This document shows positions 22,381-35,984 of a stretch of 64,000 nucleotides of DNA, piece after piece (within the stretch, counting starts at the first letter, position 1; each line of letters opens with the position of its first letter). A program made the translations under genes and the position numbers. The stretch covers positions 7,120,255 to 7,184,254 of the forward strand of contig NC_029521.1 of assembly GCF_001577835.2 (NCBI RefSeq). The letters are read 5' to 3'. Below the pieces are notes generated by a model. That model worked only from the letters and a program-made list of their open reading frames with translations. It was not told where the DNA came from and made no database searches. This DNA is from Coturnix japonica (Eukaryota; Chordata; Aves; Galliformes; Phasianidae).

Positions 22381-25300
22381 TACAGACAACTCATTCTCGT
22401 TATTAAACACGCAGAACACTTCCTGGATATTCCTGTACACGCTTGCAAGGATACCTTATTAAACCTGTACTCCTGTCTCTGCTCACCTCGTGCAGCCCCA
22501 CGGGGACAGACCGGCCCGTCGGCCGCAGCACGGAGCGTGTGCGGCTCCACTGCCCTCTCCTGGGAGCAGGCAAACCGGAGTTCCAGAGCACTCGGCCTGC
22601 GGAGCAGAAAGCTGGATCTGAGGTCAATGCTCATGGTGTTTCGCCGTGAAACGCCTCTCCAGAGCTTTGCACCACGGATGCGCTGTCTGTGGAAACACAA
22701 AACACAGCCTGGATGGGTCACAGATCCCACTGTCAGGGCAGCAGGGCTGCCGGGTAGTTACAATCCCACAGGCTACAACCTCTCTCTCCCCATAGAATTA
22801 AGGTCAGACACCAAGTGCCCACAGAGGCAGTGGGAACACACCACGGAGGGGGCATCCCAGCTCAGTAGCCCTCCACAGCCTGTCCGTGGGGCTGGGAGCA
22901 CAGGGCAGCATCCAGGAGGGCACTCTGCTCACTGCAACCTGCAGGATCTCTCACTACCCAGGAGCCTGGCACCAACCATGCCACCCGGCCCAGAAGGCTG
23001 TCTGCAAACTGCACACCGCTCTGGGCCCAAAGATGACTACTCCTACACGTGTGTATAAGCTGAGCAAATAAAATAGCAGCTCTGTATGATGCTTGCCTTG
23101 AAAACAACAACAAAAGAAGTTGCATCTCATAACAGGGAGAACAGATATAGCTAATACAACATACCATCCACTTGACAAGACTCCCAAAATAATGATGGCT
23201 TTGTCTCTGAATAGCAATAGTCTGACTGCTAAGCTCTGCTTTCCAGTCCTGTCTCCCAAAAGCAGCTTCATTTACTCTTGTATTTCCTGTTCTAATGTCT
23301 CCCGTATTTTGCGTAAATCTCTCTTGTTCAATAGCTGCACCAGTCCTTCAGTCCAGAGACAGATAGGGCACATCCCTTAACACGAGCAGCCTTCTTCCTT
23401 AAAGTTCTGAGATAAGAGAAGTGTAGCAAGTGTCATGCTTTCAGCTCTGCTGGTCCTACTACCCTGCATTTGAGCACTCAGAAAGCTTGTCCAGGCTTTC
23501 CAGACAAACCCAGTTTGTAGGAAATGGAACTGGGTAAGGCTCCTTAATCTCAGCTAAGAATAAGGTCATATATCACATCTCTTTTCAGCAAACCAGGAGG
23601 GAAGGAACTCTAGCACCGTTTTCCAGCCAGTCTTCTGAGAAGAGAAGCTGAGCAGCTCTGGGGAATGTTTCTCAGAAACTTCCCAACCCTCCAGGGAAGC
23701 CAGAGCCATTCACTGGATTTCTGGATTGCCAAGGACTCCTTTGTGTTTGCCCTGTCTATGCGCTGTTTTTCACAACCTGTTTCCATTTATTCTCATGTCT
23801 TTGTTGCCTTAGTCTTAAACCAGTCTGCCGTGAGCCTCGAAACCCCTCATCTCTTTGCTCTGGGTAAATCAGTCTGAGGGTGGTTCTGACTTTTCCTGCG
23901 TTTTTATCATCATTAGTTTCCTGCTCCCGAGGGCATGCCTGGATGCTCATGTCTCACCAGAAGACCATCCTGACTGCAGACTTCTGAGAAGAGCACTGCG
24001 GTTCAGCGCCAGCACATTTACCCAGTGGATGGCTTTCTGTCTGAAACTGCCAACCAAGTTTTTTTTTGGAGCAGACAATTTTTTGAAAACCCCACAAGAG
24101 ATTAAAATAAGCAACTTGTTTTGCTTTAAAATTTCTAGGACCAGATCTTCAAGCGGTGTAAATTAGCATAAGTTTTCTGATGCTCTAACCCTTACAATCT
24201 GAGTGCAAGTCAAAATTGGGCATGGTTGTATTTAAGGTTTGGTTACTTTTCAAGGCTGAAACTCAAACAGCTCCTCAGGGTGGGCACGGTCTGTCTTTAT
24301 TCTGTATTTGGGTTGCTCCCACCTCTTTTGCTGGAGTTTATTTCTATCTTTGATTTATTTTCTCTGTTGAGATGTACTGTCCGTGCTCCTTCACCTCTCC
24401 TCTCATTCCCATCTCTCTACTTGCTATTGTCCAACCTTTTCAGCTCCTTTTCTCTCTTTCCCCTCCTGTCTTTCCTCTTCCTTGGTAGTTCCTTTTCCTT
24501 CCCCCTTATCTCAGCAATCGCTGCCAACAGCTATATTTGGAATAGAGTGGGAACAAGCTATTCTTGTGACTTTACTTTGAAATAACTGAGAGGAGCAGAT
24601 GATTTTCTTTGAACAAATAGAGGATACATCGAGGAGAAGGCAGGCTAGTAATGTCAGAATTACATTGCTAGGGAATACCTGCCCAGCAGGTTTGTCTTTC
24701 CCAACTTTCAGGATGCCTGGACTTGCTATGGGCTTTTTGTTTGCTCTGTTTTAGCTTTAAATCCTTTTGTGCAAAATTCCTCTTTACAGCTTAGCAGCAC
24801 GGGGTCCTAACAAGGCCTGACTTTTCATCACAGTGTTTGGGCACTTACACACCAAGGGGAATGACTGCCACCTAGAATCTCAGATGCTAGAATTAGCTGA
24901 AACAGGATATATCCTTGCATATATACTTGTTTAGCACTTGAACTCAATGCTGTTGTATGTTCTAGTGCAGTCACAGGATATAGTTACAGAGTCTCACTTT
25001 GAATAGTGAGCACAGAAAAATGCTGGGAGGAACAACTTCCTATCGTGCAATGTGATTTCTCCATGTCCTCTCACATTAACTCCTCATCACCACCTGTTCC
25101 TCATCACCACGGTCATTTAAACTGTTGCAAGCAATACATTAGCACAGCCAACAGGATCCAGAGCTATATGAAGCGGACAAAGCAGAATGCATTTTCCCCT
25201 GTACTCTGTATTTCTGTGTTTATATGATTAACTCCCACACTGGCAAACCAAACAAGAAAGGAGGCCAAATGAGAAATTCAGCATTATAGCTTAGCATTTT

Positions 25301-26919
25301 GAGCCTGTGCCAGAAGACGACCCAAGTAGATTTGTCTGCTCTGAAGAGAAGCAGGTTCTAGTAAAGCCATTCTGCTGTACACACATTCATGTGTGAAACT
25401 GCTTCATACAAAGAAAGATATGTTAAATTATATGCAGAAAGACATAGGGAAAAGATCTTTAGCTGCAAGTTAAAAGATCAAAGGCAGGAAGGCTGCTAAA
25501 TGTTAAGACAAGAAGTTAGAAGGAAATGATTCTTCCATCCATTGAGGACTTTCTGGAATTTTATAAATCTGCTAACACAGGCCATCATGCTAACATGGAA
25601 CTCCATGGTTGTCTCTGCAATAACTGCTAATACATTCAGTTTGCCAACAGAAAATGCATCCACAACAATATTTTAGGAGAGTAAACTTGGCAGAGTTGCA
25701 CCATTTTATTTAATTTTTTTATTTTTTTTTTAATCAGACTATCTAATAGAAAAACAGGTAATCTTCAAGCAAACAGACCCTTTTCCAGCTTCACACTACT
25801 ACTGTCACCACCCTAGAGATCTTCAATGTGCCATACTACATGGAATCTAAGCAAAATGAAGAAGACTAAAGAGTTGATATTGTGTTTCAGCATTACTCTC
25901 AGTCCTAGAGACTGCTGAGTGTCTCTCTGGGCTCCTGCCCCATAAAACTAAACAAGGAGAATTTGGCATATGCTGCAGACATATAACATTTCACACTGAA
26001 TTAAATGCAAGTGCAAAAACCAGGTTTGTTCCATCTGCATCAGGTAAGTTCTTTTGCAGTTTTGCACTGCCATAGAGAGCAAATATATTTGTATACATAT
26101 AAGCTACAGGTTGGCAGATGCAAATGAACTGCCAGGTATTTAGAGAGTGCTGCTGAATCCACGTGAACTCAGAGGCGATTTAGCCATTCCCTGTTACTTC
26201 TCATCTCATCCTCACCAACTTGCAAACTTTCCTCTCTGCCTCTTCAGCTCCACAGTTCAGCACAGCTGAGTAAGACAACCACAAAGAGCATCTGAAAAAT
26301 AATCTTTAGGTTCAGGGCTCACAGTGGACTACGTGAGGTACAGAGCCCTGCTGAAGAAAGAGCTACTCTACAGCTCTATGGACACCAACAAATCAGTTCT
26401 CACTGTCCCCAGCACTGGAAGCTGCTTCCAGGATTCTCAGCAGCACCCAACATACCTTAGCTTTATAATACTGAGCAGATGCAGACATGACTAAAGCTTG
26501 TCAGTATCTAAGCCACAACTAAACACCATCAACATTTGCAAAATAGGCTTTCCCCAATCTCCTTGGTCTGGAACAGCTGAGAAGATGAATATTTTCTGAA
26601 CCTTTTTGCCACTACACAGAATTGAGGGAAATTTTCTACCCAAAGTCAGTCACCCTCCCCACAGTGTTACCTGCTGGATTCAGCACTTGTGTTGGAGCAT
26701 CACTAAAACCACCAAGTCTGCAGTGTGCCTGAAGGGGCTTGACCAGAGCTGAACTGGACTTCGCAGGCCTTCTGAATAGCACACCTTATTCTAACATGAT
26801 TTAAAGTTGACAACGTGTCTGAAAACACACATAATGTCAGAGAAGGAATTAAATGTTGCTTCTCTCTCTCTCTCTCCTCCCCAACCTCATTACAGGCTAA
26901 GGAAAAATAATGTATGGAG

Positions 26920-27320
26920 AATAATACTTCACCATCTAAGGAGTTTTTTTGGTTTCTAAATCTAGTGAAGAGTCATTGTATATTTTGACAGAAAAATGAA
27001 TCAAAATAATAAAGTGAATACAAAATTATATTGCTGTCAATAATTTAATTTACACAAAATAGCACTGTGACATGGTAATTGTTATATATGATGCAGCATT
27101 CAGTATAATATTTGGAGAATGCATTATAGAAAGTCAACATTTAACTACTAAAATCAACTTACATAATCAAAGCTGTCAGGGAATCTTTACAGTTTTATAT
27201 TAATTTGAATGTAATTTACTATAGATGTGTCATTCTTAGAGGTGCTTACAATAGTTAATGATCTCTGCTTTTCCATTATAAAATCCTATTTTCAAAGGCT
27301 TATAACTTGGTCTTAAGAAC
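26920..27320. promoter_or_regulatory. Candidate enhancer with two Meis sites
   Basis: Very AT-rich block with CTGTCAATAATTTAATT (Meis core CTGTCA at 27034-27039 next to homeodomain-like cores) and a second CTGTCA at 27173-27178 preceded by TAATCAAAG. Meis/Prep with Hox/Pbx drive the rhombomere enhancers of EGR2 in mouse and chick. It lies about 9 kb upstream of the promoter. Motif content alone is weak evidence. Confidence 0.25.
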
Positions 27321-28297
27321 TCTCAGCCCTCCGGCACATTTTCCTTTTCCTTTCAAAAACTACGTTAGACATTTTAAACTTTTCTCTCAGAGCACAAAGT
27401 GTGGTTACTTTCAAAATTCATTTTGAGGGTTTGCTAATTTGCTGCCTGCTACCCAGGGATCTCGGAAAAAGGGAGGTTTATCATGGTAGCTGAAGATAGC
27501 ATTTCAGTTACATTCTTTTCTTCGATTTTCCTGAACATTTTACCTCTGAGACCATTTTTCTTGCTTTTCTTGCAGAGTCTAAGTAAGCATCTTCCAATAC
27601 TGCATCCAAACCTACTCTGCATCCTTCCATTTCTCCTCACTTTGTGAACAACTAAGATGAACTAGAAATTGCTCACATCTCTTAAAGGTTATCCATTCAA
27701 CCAGAGCAACAGCAAAGCTGACTAACTTGCTGGAAGGTCTATGTAAAGAAATTTTCCATCTCTGGGAACAGGGTGGGTTAAAACCACTGCCCCTTACCCC
27801 GGCCAATGTTGCCCCACTGTGCCCTTGCCCTTCACTCAGCCTACCTTTGTTGCTCCCCCAGTACCATGGATGGATCCCACTTGAGTAGCAGCCATGTGCT
27901 CGCTGTGCTTACACAGCCTCCAGCGCTGCTGGGTCCTGGGATGATGACTGTTCCTGACCGTTGGCCATCGACACTTTACCACAACACTCTGAGGCTCTGG
28001 ATTTCAAGATCAGATTGAACACGGCAGGGAGAGGAAAGCCAAGGGGAGTTGGCAGAATTTAGTTGCTTCAGTGCTTCATGTCCCAGAGCTAAGATACTGA
28101 AGACCAATTGTCCGTAAACACTTTTTAGCACCAAGGTTGTGCTGTTACAGGTTATAATAAACTCAGGATTTGAAAGGTAAATTGACAACACAAATATATT
28201 ATCTGTAATGGAAGCAAAATTGATTATTAGCTTGTCTTCTTTTGTAGACCTGCTCCAGGTCAGGGTCCTGTTTTCCTAAATCCTGCTTAGATTCACT

Positions 28298-28320
28298 TTA
28301 TTATTATTATTATTATTTTT
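28298..28320 (+). repeat. (TTA)n microsatellite
   Basis: Seven consecutive TTA units followed by a T-run in intergenic DNA. Confidence 0.9.
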
Positions 28321-29664
28321 TTATTCATGCCTGTTAGGTGTCATTTTGGGTTCCTTATCCCATAGCTTTCTCTGACCTCAGACATTAGAGTCAATGTGCA
28401 CAATTGTATCCACAAGCTAAAATCAATGATTGCCACGTAACCAGCTAGATTTGCACAGCTGTCATTTGTTCAGCATCCCTTCAATTTCTGTTTGAAGATA
28501 TGGGCTTTTTCAAGCATTTGTGGTACTCTAGCCACTTTCTCAGTCAGTGCCAAAACCCAGGCAAAATGCTTCCTTCCATTTTTGCAACATTACCCTTCTT
28601 CCTTGTTTGACAAAACAACTATATCAGTTTCTAATGATTCTGCTATGTCACAAATCAGGTGGGAACCTCCTTTCCCTTCTGTATATTGAGAACAGCTCTG
28701 TAGCTTCGGACAGAAGATCAGCTGCTTACTTATATTTTTGAAGCTGAAAAGTAAACTCTGTCACAGGATGTTGTTCTGATGATGGACTTCATTCAAGAAA
28801 AATATGATCGTATTTAGACCGGATAGAACTCATAGCTGACTTATGCGTACCAAGGCAGTGAGATGGCATAACTCTTATCTAGGGCATATTACAACAAGAA
28901 AAATGTTACTGGGAAAAAAATGTCGATTTGATTCTCTAGATCCATTATTTAGTGGTACAAAGGAACTCTAGAAATGACTCTGTCCCCCTTTGGACGTTCA
29001 GTTGGACACAAGCACAGTGAGCATTTGGATAAATGATATTCTATATACACATTTGATACACTTCAGATGTTTATCCTGTTCTTGGGAAAATAAAACAAAA
29101 CCAAACCAAAACTACTATAAAGCTGTAGAGAGGAATGCTGGCTAAAAGTTTCTGGATGTTATTTCCACATTCTGTATGTTGAAAAATCAGACCTAAATGA
29201 CGAAACTTGCAAATTGTAAAAGTAATCCATGACTTCATGGATCTCTCCTTCCGCAGAATGAATGGGACCCGACAGACACAGGACCTTAAGGGATGTTCTT
29301 CCACATTGAATGATGATTCTTGCAGATTCATTGTCCCTCAAAAAAATAAAAAATAAATTTTAAAAAAATCCTTCAGACTGGTTTAACTCCATTCAATATT
29401 TTTACTCCTTGAATCTCAATGAAGAGGTTTTTCTCTGATGTAGGTAGCACTGCCCGCTCTCCTGAGGTTGACACCCACTTCATTCAAGTATTCCTAGTGC
29501 AACAGGGATGTTAGTGGCTTCTGGCTCTCAGCCAACATCCCACACATTTCCTCTGCAGCAAAAATGCCTTAATTCTGACCCACTGTCTTTCAAGTAGATA
29601 GTGAAAAAAAAAAATCAGTCACAAAGAGCTTTGCTTTTATCTGTGCTTCTCTTTCAGAGAGATC

Positions 29665-29712
29665 AGGGAAAAAAAAAAAAAAAGAAAGAAAAAAAAAAGA
29701 AAAAAAAAGGAA
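29665..29712 (+). repeat. Polypurine A/G tract
   Basis: About 48 nt of purines on the plus strand (A-runs of 15, 10 and 9 broken by single or double G). No target-site duplication or retroposed gene body is visible beside it. Confidence 0.85.
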
Positions 29713-32075
29713 TCAGACGTTCTCCTTTTCTTTTTCAAGGTCCGTGTCAGCAAGGGTGAGGTTTAGTGAGTGCTGCTGTTAAGCATTAGAGCCCCAAAAG
29801 AAGCTGAAGGCATTCAGACAGTGGTGCTCGTAGATCTGGGTAAAGGGAGTTTGCAAGCAGTGTAACAGCAGAGGGAGCGGATCACGCTGCCTGCCATCAT
29901 GCTAGTGACTGTATCCAGGACCTCTCCTACTCAGCAGCTCTTCCACAAACCACTCTTTCTGAATCAATTCAACCACCAGCTACTGTAAGAGAGCTTGAGT
30001 TTTTCAGGCAGAGCACTGAAAAAAAGATCAGAAGGGACAGAAACTCTTGGCTGCCAGCTGAACTTTTCCATCATTGCCATAGATATGAAGAACACTGCTG
30101 ATGTTATCTGATAACTACAGTGCAGCATGTTCTGAGCCCAGCATCTGAACAGGTAAGAAGAGAGTGTACAAACTTGTGAACTCAGCATATTATAGACCTG
30201 ATTCTGCCACCACTAATGGTTTCAAGTTGTGACAAATTCTGCAACACATGCATTCTTACACCCACAAAAGCCAAACCAGGGAATGGGAGAAAAAAAAGGG
30301 CACTGTGGAACAAAGCTGTCCATTTTGTAACTCCATTGCACAGAACCCTAGGGGAAAACAGCAGAGATAACAGGTCTGACATTCATTAATCCAGCTGAGC
30401 ATGGTGAGATGTACAGTGATATTTACAGGGAAATGTGGAACTCAGGATTGCAATCTGAAATACCAGAAGGGCCAAAATCAGAAGCCAGGGAGAAGAAAAC
30501 TGTTGGCAAACCACTAAGTTACTTCCCAACGATGTATGCTACTGTCAGGGTGAAAACAGACAAACAAACAAAGGCCTGTCCTCCAAGGTAACAAGTTATG
30601 GAGCCGTAAGTATTTGGGGGAATGGGTTAAGAGAATAAATATAAATCAAAAAGGTACACAAAAAGCAAACCCCAGAGGTAATGACAACTCAGAAAAAAAA
30701 TCAACAAGTGTAAGGCAGATGGCCCCATCTTGTAATACACAGAATAATCTACCTTATTCAAGAGAGTAAAGTCCGGATGAAGTAAGAAAGATAACTAAAA
30801 TGGAAAGAAATGAATTAATTCAAAGAAACCATTACATTGACCTTTCATAAATCAAATTTCAAATGTTGCACACATGCAGATTTGAGAAGTGCGATGGCTG
30901 GAAGTTTGGAGACAATAAAGAAAATATTCAATTCTTGGTACCGGGGATAAACACAGGTTCTGAATGGTGATTAGATGTACACCGTGCTGCTCCAGGTGGT
31001 TACAGTCATGGGAAAAATTGTATGGAAAGCTCAAAACTCAGAGAACAAAACCAAAACGTTAAAAAGAATTTGAGTTAAAATACAACTGGAGAAAAATGAC
31101 AGCAGGAATGATTTCAGAAAAAGAGTTTGGATAAATTGGATGAAACAGAGGAAAAGACTGAGACCTGTCATTGCCATCACACTTGCATTACATCTCACTT
31201 CCAAGTGCAGAGTCCAATTTGGAAGAAGGCAAAAAGCAGAATATTCTCTTTATGGAGAGAAAAAAAGCCTTCTTTCTTTTGCAAGTTCCTGTGTCAGTAA
31301 CCATTTTATGGGGCTGCCGATCATGGCAAATCAACTGAAAAGCCAGATCATTCTCTAAAGCATCTACCTTCCTAGAGAAAGATTTGAAAGTTGTCTGTGT
31401 ACAATCCAGCTGCTCCTTTTAATCTTTTCCTGACAACAGTAGTTGTTTTATTACTTTGACAGTCATTTTTAGCCCATGAATAGTACCACAGTCCTTGTAA
31501 GATAGGAAAATTCTTTTGATCTACAATTTCATAAGGTTTAGCAATGGACAAAGGATTGTTCCGGTACACTTGATCACACACTTGCTGAAGTTTAGGCTGA
31601 GAGCCATTAAAAAGGCACTGAACCACCCTTTTGGAGAAAAACAATCATTTTTGATGAATAATGTCTGCCAGAAAAAAAAAAGAAAAATTCTTACAAAAAT
31701 AATATCTACTAATGGAAAATTAAGAGCAGGGTTGTTCCTATAATAACTTTGACACGTAGCCTGCAGCAATTATAACTTTCACAGTTTTAATATAGTATCA
31801 TCTATAGGATATAAAGTGTGGATGCAAGATATGCATTCTAGGTAGTTATAAAAAGGGGAGGCATTTCTAGCTGTCTGTAGTAACTAAGAGAAACTGGGAG
31901 AAGGTTCAGGCAGCAACAGAGTAGTTTTCTAGCTTAATTGTTTGTTCTATTTGCTCTACAAATACAAAATGTATGCTTTGTGCATATCTGCCTATGGGGA
32001 ATATGTAGATAAGATGCTGAATTACACAGCCCAAATCATTTGAGTCCTCTTAAAAAAAAAGTGCAGGAGAGGGCG

Positions 32076-32166
32076 TATATATATGTACATATAGATAGGT
32101 AAGTGTATATATATATATACACATATATATGTACATATACAAATGTAAATGTGTATATATATACAC
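32076..32166 (+). repeat. TA/CATA-rich repeat with perfect palindromes
   Basis: About 90 bp of alternating TA with GTAC and CAC interruptions. The segment 32103-32122 is a perfect 20-bp palindrome, and TATGTACATA palindromes flank it on both sides. Such DNA extrudes cruciforms easily and is length-unstable. Confidence 0.9.
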
Positions 32167-32716
32167 CATGTAAAACCCATCGTATCTCCATGCTTTTTTA
32201 GGAACTGAACTGATGAAGTCTGGCTTGATTTCCTTTGAAAATTGTATGCCCACATTGCATAAGGACATCCATTTCTAAAAATCCACATCACGTTGATTAT
32301 TTAAGCAGAGTAAAAAGAAACTATCTTCTCCTTTGCTTGGTGCAGTTAGAAAACAGTTGTATTGATAATTACACAAGACTGGTCAGAAAGAGATTGAAGG
32401 AAGATTCAAGGAAGGACAGGATTTCCTCCCCCACTCTCTGAACTGTTCAATTATTCACTTACTTGGTGTTTTTCTCAAGCAAAAACACTGGATTTCCTAC
32501 ATTTCACTACATTGCTTCAATTTATAATCTTTTGAAATTTCCACTGAATTCTCTGAGGTCATATTTTCTGGCAAAACACCATCCTGACCCCTACAGTCAT
32601 GACAAAAATATTTTGTTCCAGTATTTTCAGACATTTTCAGACATATTACAAACTGCTCTTCGGTTTCACTACGTTCTTTTGACAAAATGTTGATACTTGT
32701 CTGTATAATTGTTATT

Positions 32717-32787
32717 TTAATAAATAAATAAATAAATGGAAAAGAAAGAAAGGAAGGGAGAAAGAAGGAAGAAAATAAAAAAAGGTA
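32717..32787 (+). repeat. (AAAT)n followed by GAAA/GGAA purine tract
   Basis: Five AAAT-type units (32717-32737) run straight into about 50 nt of nearly pure purine (GAAAG, GGAAGG, AAGAAGG units). Confidence 0.85.
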
Positions 32788-34999
32788 AAAGTCTTCCATA
32801 ATTAGCCTGAGCTGACCCTGGTATCACTGATCTGAAAAGATCAGCTCCCAGTGCAAAAAGAGAACTTCGCCTCTGTTTCTCTAATGTTTCAGGTTTCTAA
32901 ATGAAAGACTATTTAAAGGTCCAACCTTGTTAAACCACTTTAAGCTGTATTTTCAACTCCACTGTTTTGGGATAATGAAAAATTCTGAGCTTTGTATATG
33001 CAAAATTTCTATTTACATTCCTTCTTCCAGACCAGGAAGAGTCCGAAGAAATAGCTTTGTTTCCGTAGTTGTTAGTTCTATTTAGAAGTTCCTGCAGTAC
33101 ATCAGCTTCTTGCATCATTGTGCACAATGTGCCCGAGCATTTGCCCACTGAGCTCTGTTAACTGAGTAATTCTCTTTCCTTATTGACTGTTGGAATTTCA
33201 CTTTTAGACTTCAGTTCACCAAAGAGGGAAAGACACACTTAGGAAAGAAAACACAGCCCTGTATTTCAGCATACCTTCTGCCAACATCTTGCAGTGCTTT
33301 GGACAAAGTATTTTGCAATAAAAAATGAATGAAAATTTGAAAGCAGAGTTGTGCTCTCATAACCTATTCAAACAAAAGAGTACATGTGGATGTACTCTTC
33401 TCTAAGCCGTGTACATGATCAAGGGGAGCTCTGGCTCTACCAAAACCAGGAGCAATAGCCCCAAACAAAGTAACTTGCTGCTGCCAGCACAGAAATGACT
33501 GGGGAATTCTTGCTAGCCCAAATTGCCACCAGTTGCCGTTATGCAGCTGCCAAGGAGATCATCACATGTACAAGGCAGCAGCTCCAGAAAGCCTGCAGGA
33601 ACTCTGTGGGAATGGGACTAGTTAAACTTCAGAGCGCAGTCATACTTGTTTAACTGACAATTTACGTCTGCAAAAGCATCACTTCACAAATTATTCACCA
33701 AAAGATCAGCTCCATGCTTTCTGATTCACAATACTGACTTTCAGGATATTTAATCTAATAAATTTGAGGTAGGTATAAATAAATAAATGTGGCATTATGT
33801 TAAATTACTTAATTATGCACCAAGTTACACAGAGTTATAAGCATACACAATATTAAGAGCTTCTGAAAGACAGAATATTAATGACACAATCAGAAACTTA
33901 TAGTTTAGCCTATTTTGGCTAAAAATGTGTTCTTATTTTTCAAGTTGTAATTGACTGTTTTAGAATATAATACCTCTACGCCATGTTTCAATGTTTCACA
34001 CACTGTACATAAGAGCAATCTGCCTACTCCAGTGTTCTGTCTCTGGCAATAGGCAATTATAGACAATATTTTTACAGAGAAACATACAAAACTGCATGTT
34101 TAGAGTCACCCTCCCCTTGTATGCTCACTGACATGACAACAACCTCAGCTAGAGCTACTCTGTATCATATTCAAAAGTTACTGACAGGTAGCTTTTCTTG
34201 CGGGAGATACCGCTTGGTCACATTAGCATCTCTCATGCTTCAAATGCTATGAATACACCATACGCCACAAATGTTAGGGTATGCAATTTGTTGTTAAAAT
34301 AACTACTTATTTTAGAATTTCAGTTGTAAGATACAGCAATTCTTTCATCAGTCTGTCTGGGATGAGAGAAACAACAAAGAGCTTTACAGCTTAGAAGGTG
34401 AAGAAAATAGAAAGAAAAAATGTAAGTTCCCTTCCCAACAAGAAATAAAGGACCATGGCATCAGTCTTGTGGCATCAAGAGGCTGAGTCAGATCATCTCT
34501 TGCAGAAGGAGACAAGAGTTCTCTTATGAATTATAGTCCCAGCTGAAGTTTGCCTGAGTAGCTGAGCAAATCATAAACATAAAGCCCCTTATTAGCAGAT
34601 ACAGCTTTTCCAGGGACAGAATGCTGACTGGGAAATCACTTACTTCCCAGACATCCAGAGTTTTAGTCATCAGCCTCAAGACAGAAGAAAAGGAGTCATA
34701 AGCTGTGCTTATAATGTCTCTCCTGCAAAACCTCTTCCAAACACTCTGGGTGAGTGCTTTTGTTCAGATTCAGCACTCACATCTCCTTACCTTGCCCCTG
34801 TGATGGTAAGGGTTGTAGCAATCACATTCTTCCACACCTTTCTGGGGAGGAAGAATACTTGTTTTCTCCTTGATTCACTTACCTTGCCTCAGCTATCAGC
34901 CAATATCCGGTACTCCTGGATCAGGGAGCCTGTGGCAAGATGTAGATCACTGTTCTCTCAGTTTCATGGTAATCTAAAAAAGGAATTACACTGACATTG

Positions 35000-35022
35000 A
35001 AAACAAACAAACAAACAAAAAA
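35000..35022 (+). repeat. (AAAC)n microsatellite
   Basis: Five AAAC/AACA units ending in an A-run, in intergenic DNA. Confidence 0.85.
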
Positions 35023-35633
35023 GGGTTTAAACAACTAAAGAAAGTCTCATGTGGCCAATAATGCCCTCACACCTCATTTCTCTGTTGCTCTCTCAGCATT
35101 CGGTCCTGACTGGGGTGTTGCAGCATTGTTTCAACAGCTTGGCAGAAGCACTGTCAAATTCCTTGTTTCCCAGTTCCCATCTTCTCTCACAAATCAGAAA
35201 CCGCTTTGTATTACTGGAGTATGAGGAGCCATCCCCTAGGGTAACAGAGACAGAACATACATAAGGAAAAGGATGAAATATCAAAAATAGCTCTGCAGCA
35301 TTTGCATAGGTTATATATGTATTGTACGAATTTACCTGTTATCCAAAAGTTCTTACTTAAATAAGAGCATTTAGTTCGGAGACTGAAGGAAGCAGTATTT
35401 CATACAAACATATGAAGCTGCATTACAACCACAGATGTTTCTTTTGAACACACAATGCTGCAATAGTACAAAAATGGAGATCTCTTCAAGACTGATGTTG
35501 ACGAAGCTCCACATTTGCATATTGATGTTTCTAAATCCAAAACACTCACCTCCATTAAAGGTCTCCTCAATTTTCTATGAACAGTTCTATAAACAGAGGA
35601 AATGCCTGTATCTCTGACAAACTCAGTATTGAG

Positions 35634-35683
35634 ATACACACACAGACATATATATATGTATATATATATATATATATATATTT
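35634..35683 (+). repeat. (CA)n-(TA)n compound microsatellite
   Basis: A short CACACACA stretch runs into about 20 TA units with one GT interruption. Confidence 0.9.
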
Positions 35684-35984
35684 AAGTGTTCAGAATGTTT
35701 TCAATAAATAAGACAATACTGTGATACATATTAAGATCTCTTAAAAGAAAGGAGAATGCATTGCTAACAAGTTTCTGAGGCTGGATATGCAGGGCTGCTG
35801 ATTTTCTTTTCATTATTAAATTTGGAGGAAATTGCAGAATTGATTGTAATCTTGCCCTTTAGCACTTCTTCACTGAGAAATATCCTCACAGTCGGTTTAA
35901 ATTTGATTTAACAAACATGCCTTAAAGATAGTGTTTTGAGAAAACCAAGTGTCCTGCATCCTTGGTTTTTATTTGGGTATATTT

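Larger units (their letters stand above)
18725..26900. other. EGR2-upstream gene desert, proximal segment
   Basis: I recognise no gene. The segment holds a GA repeat (19851-19876), a G/T-rich low-complexity tract (21561-21700), a TC8 run (26861-26876) and two candidate conserved noncoding blocks (18960-19110, 22120-22380). ORFs of up to about 170 codons (for example plus 22537-23058) lack any family signature. Confidence 0.5.
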
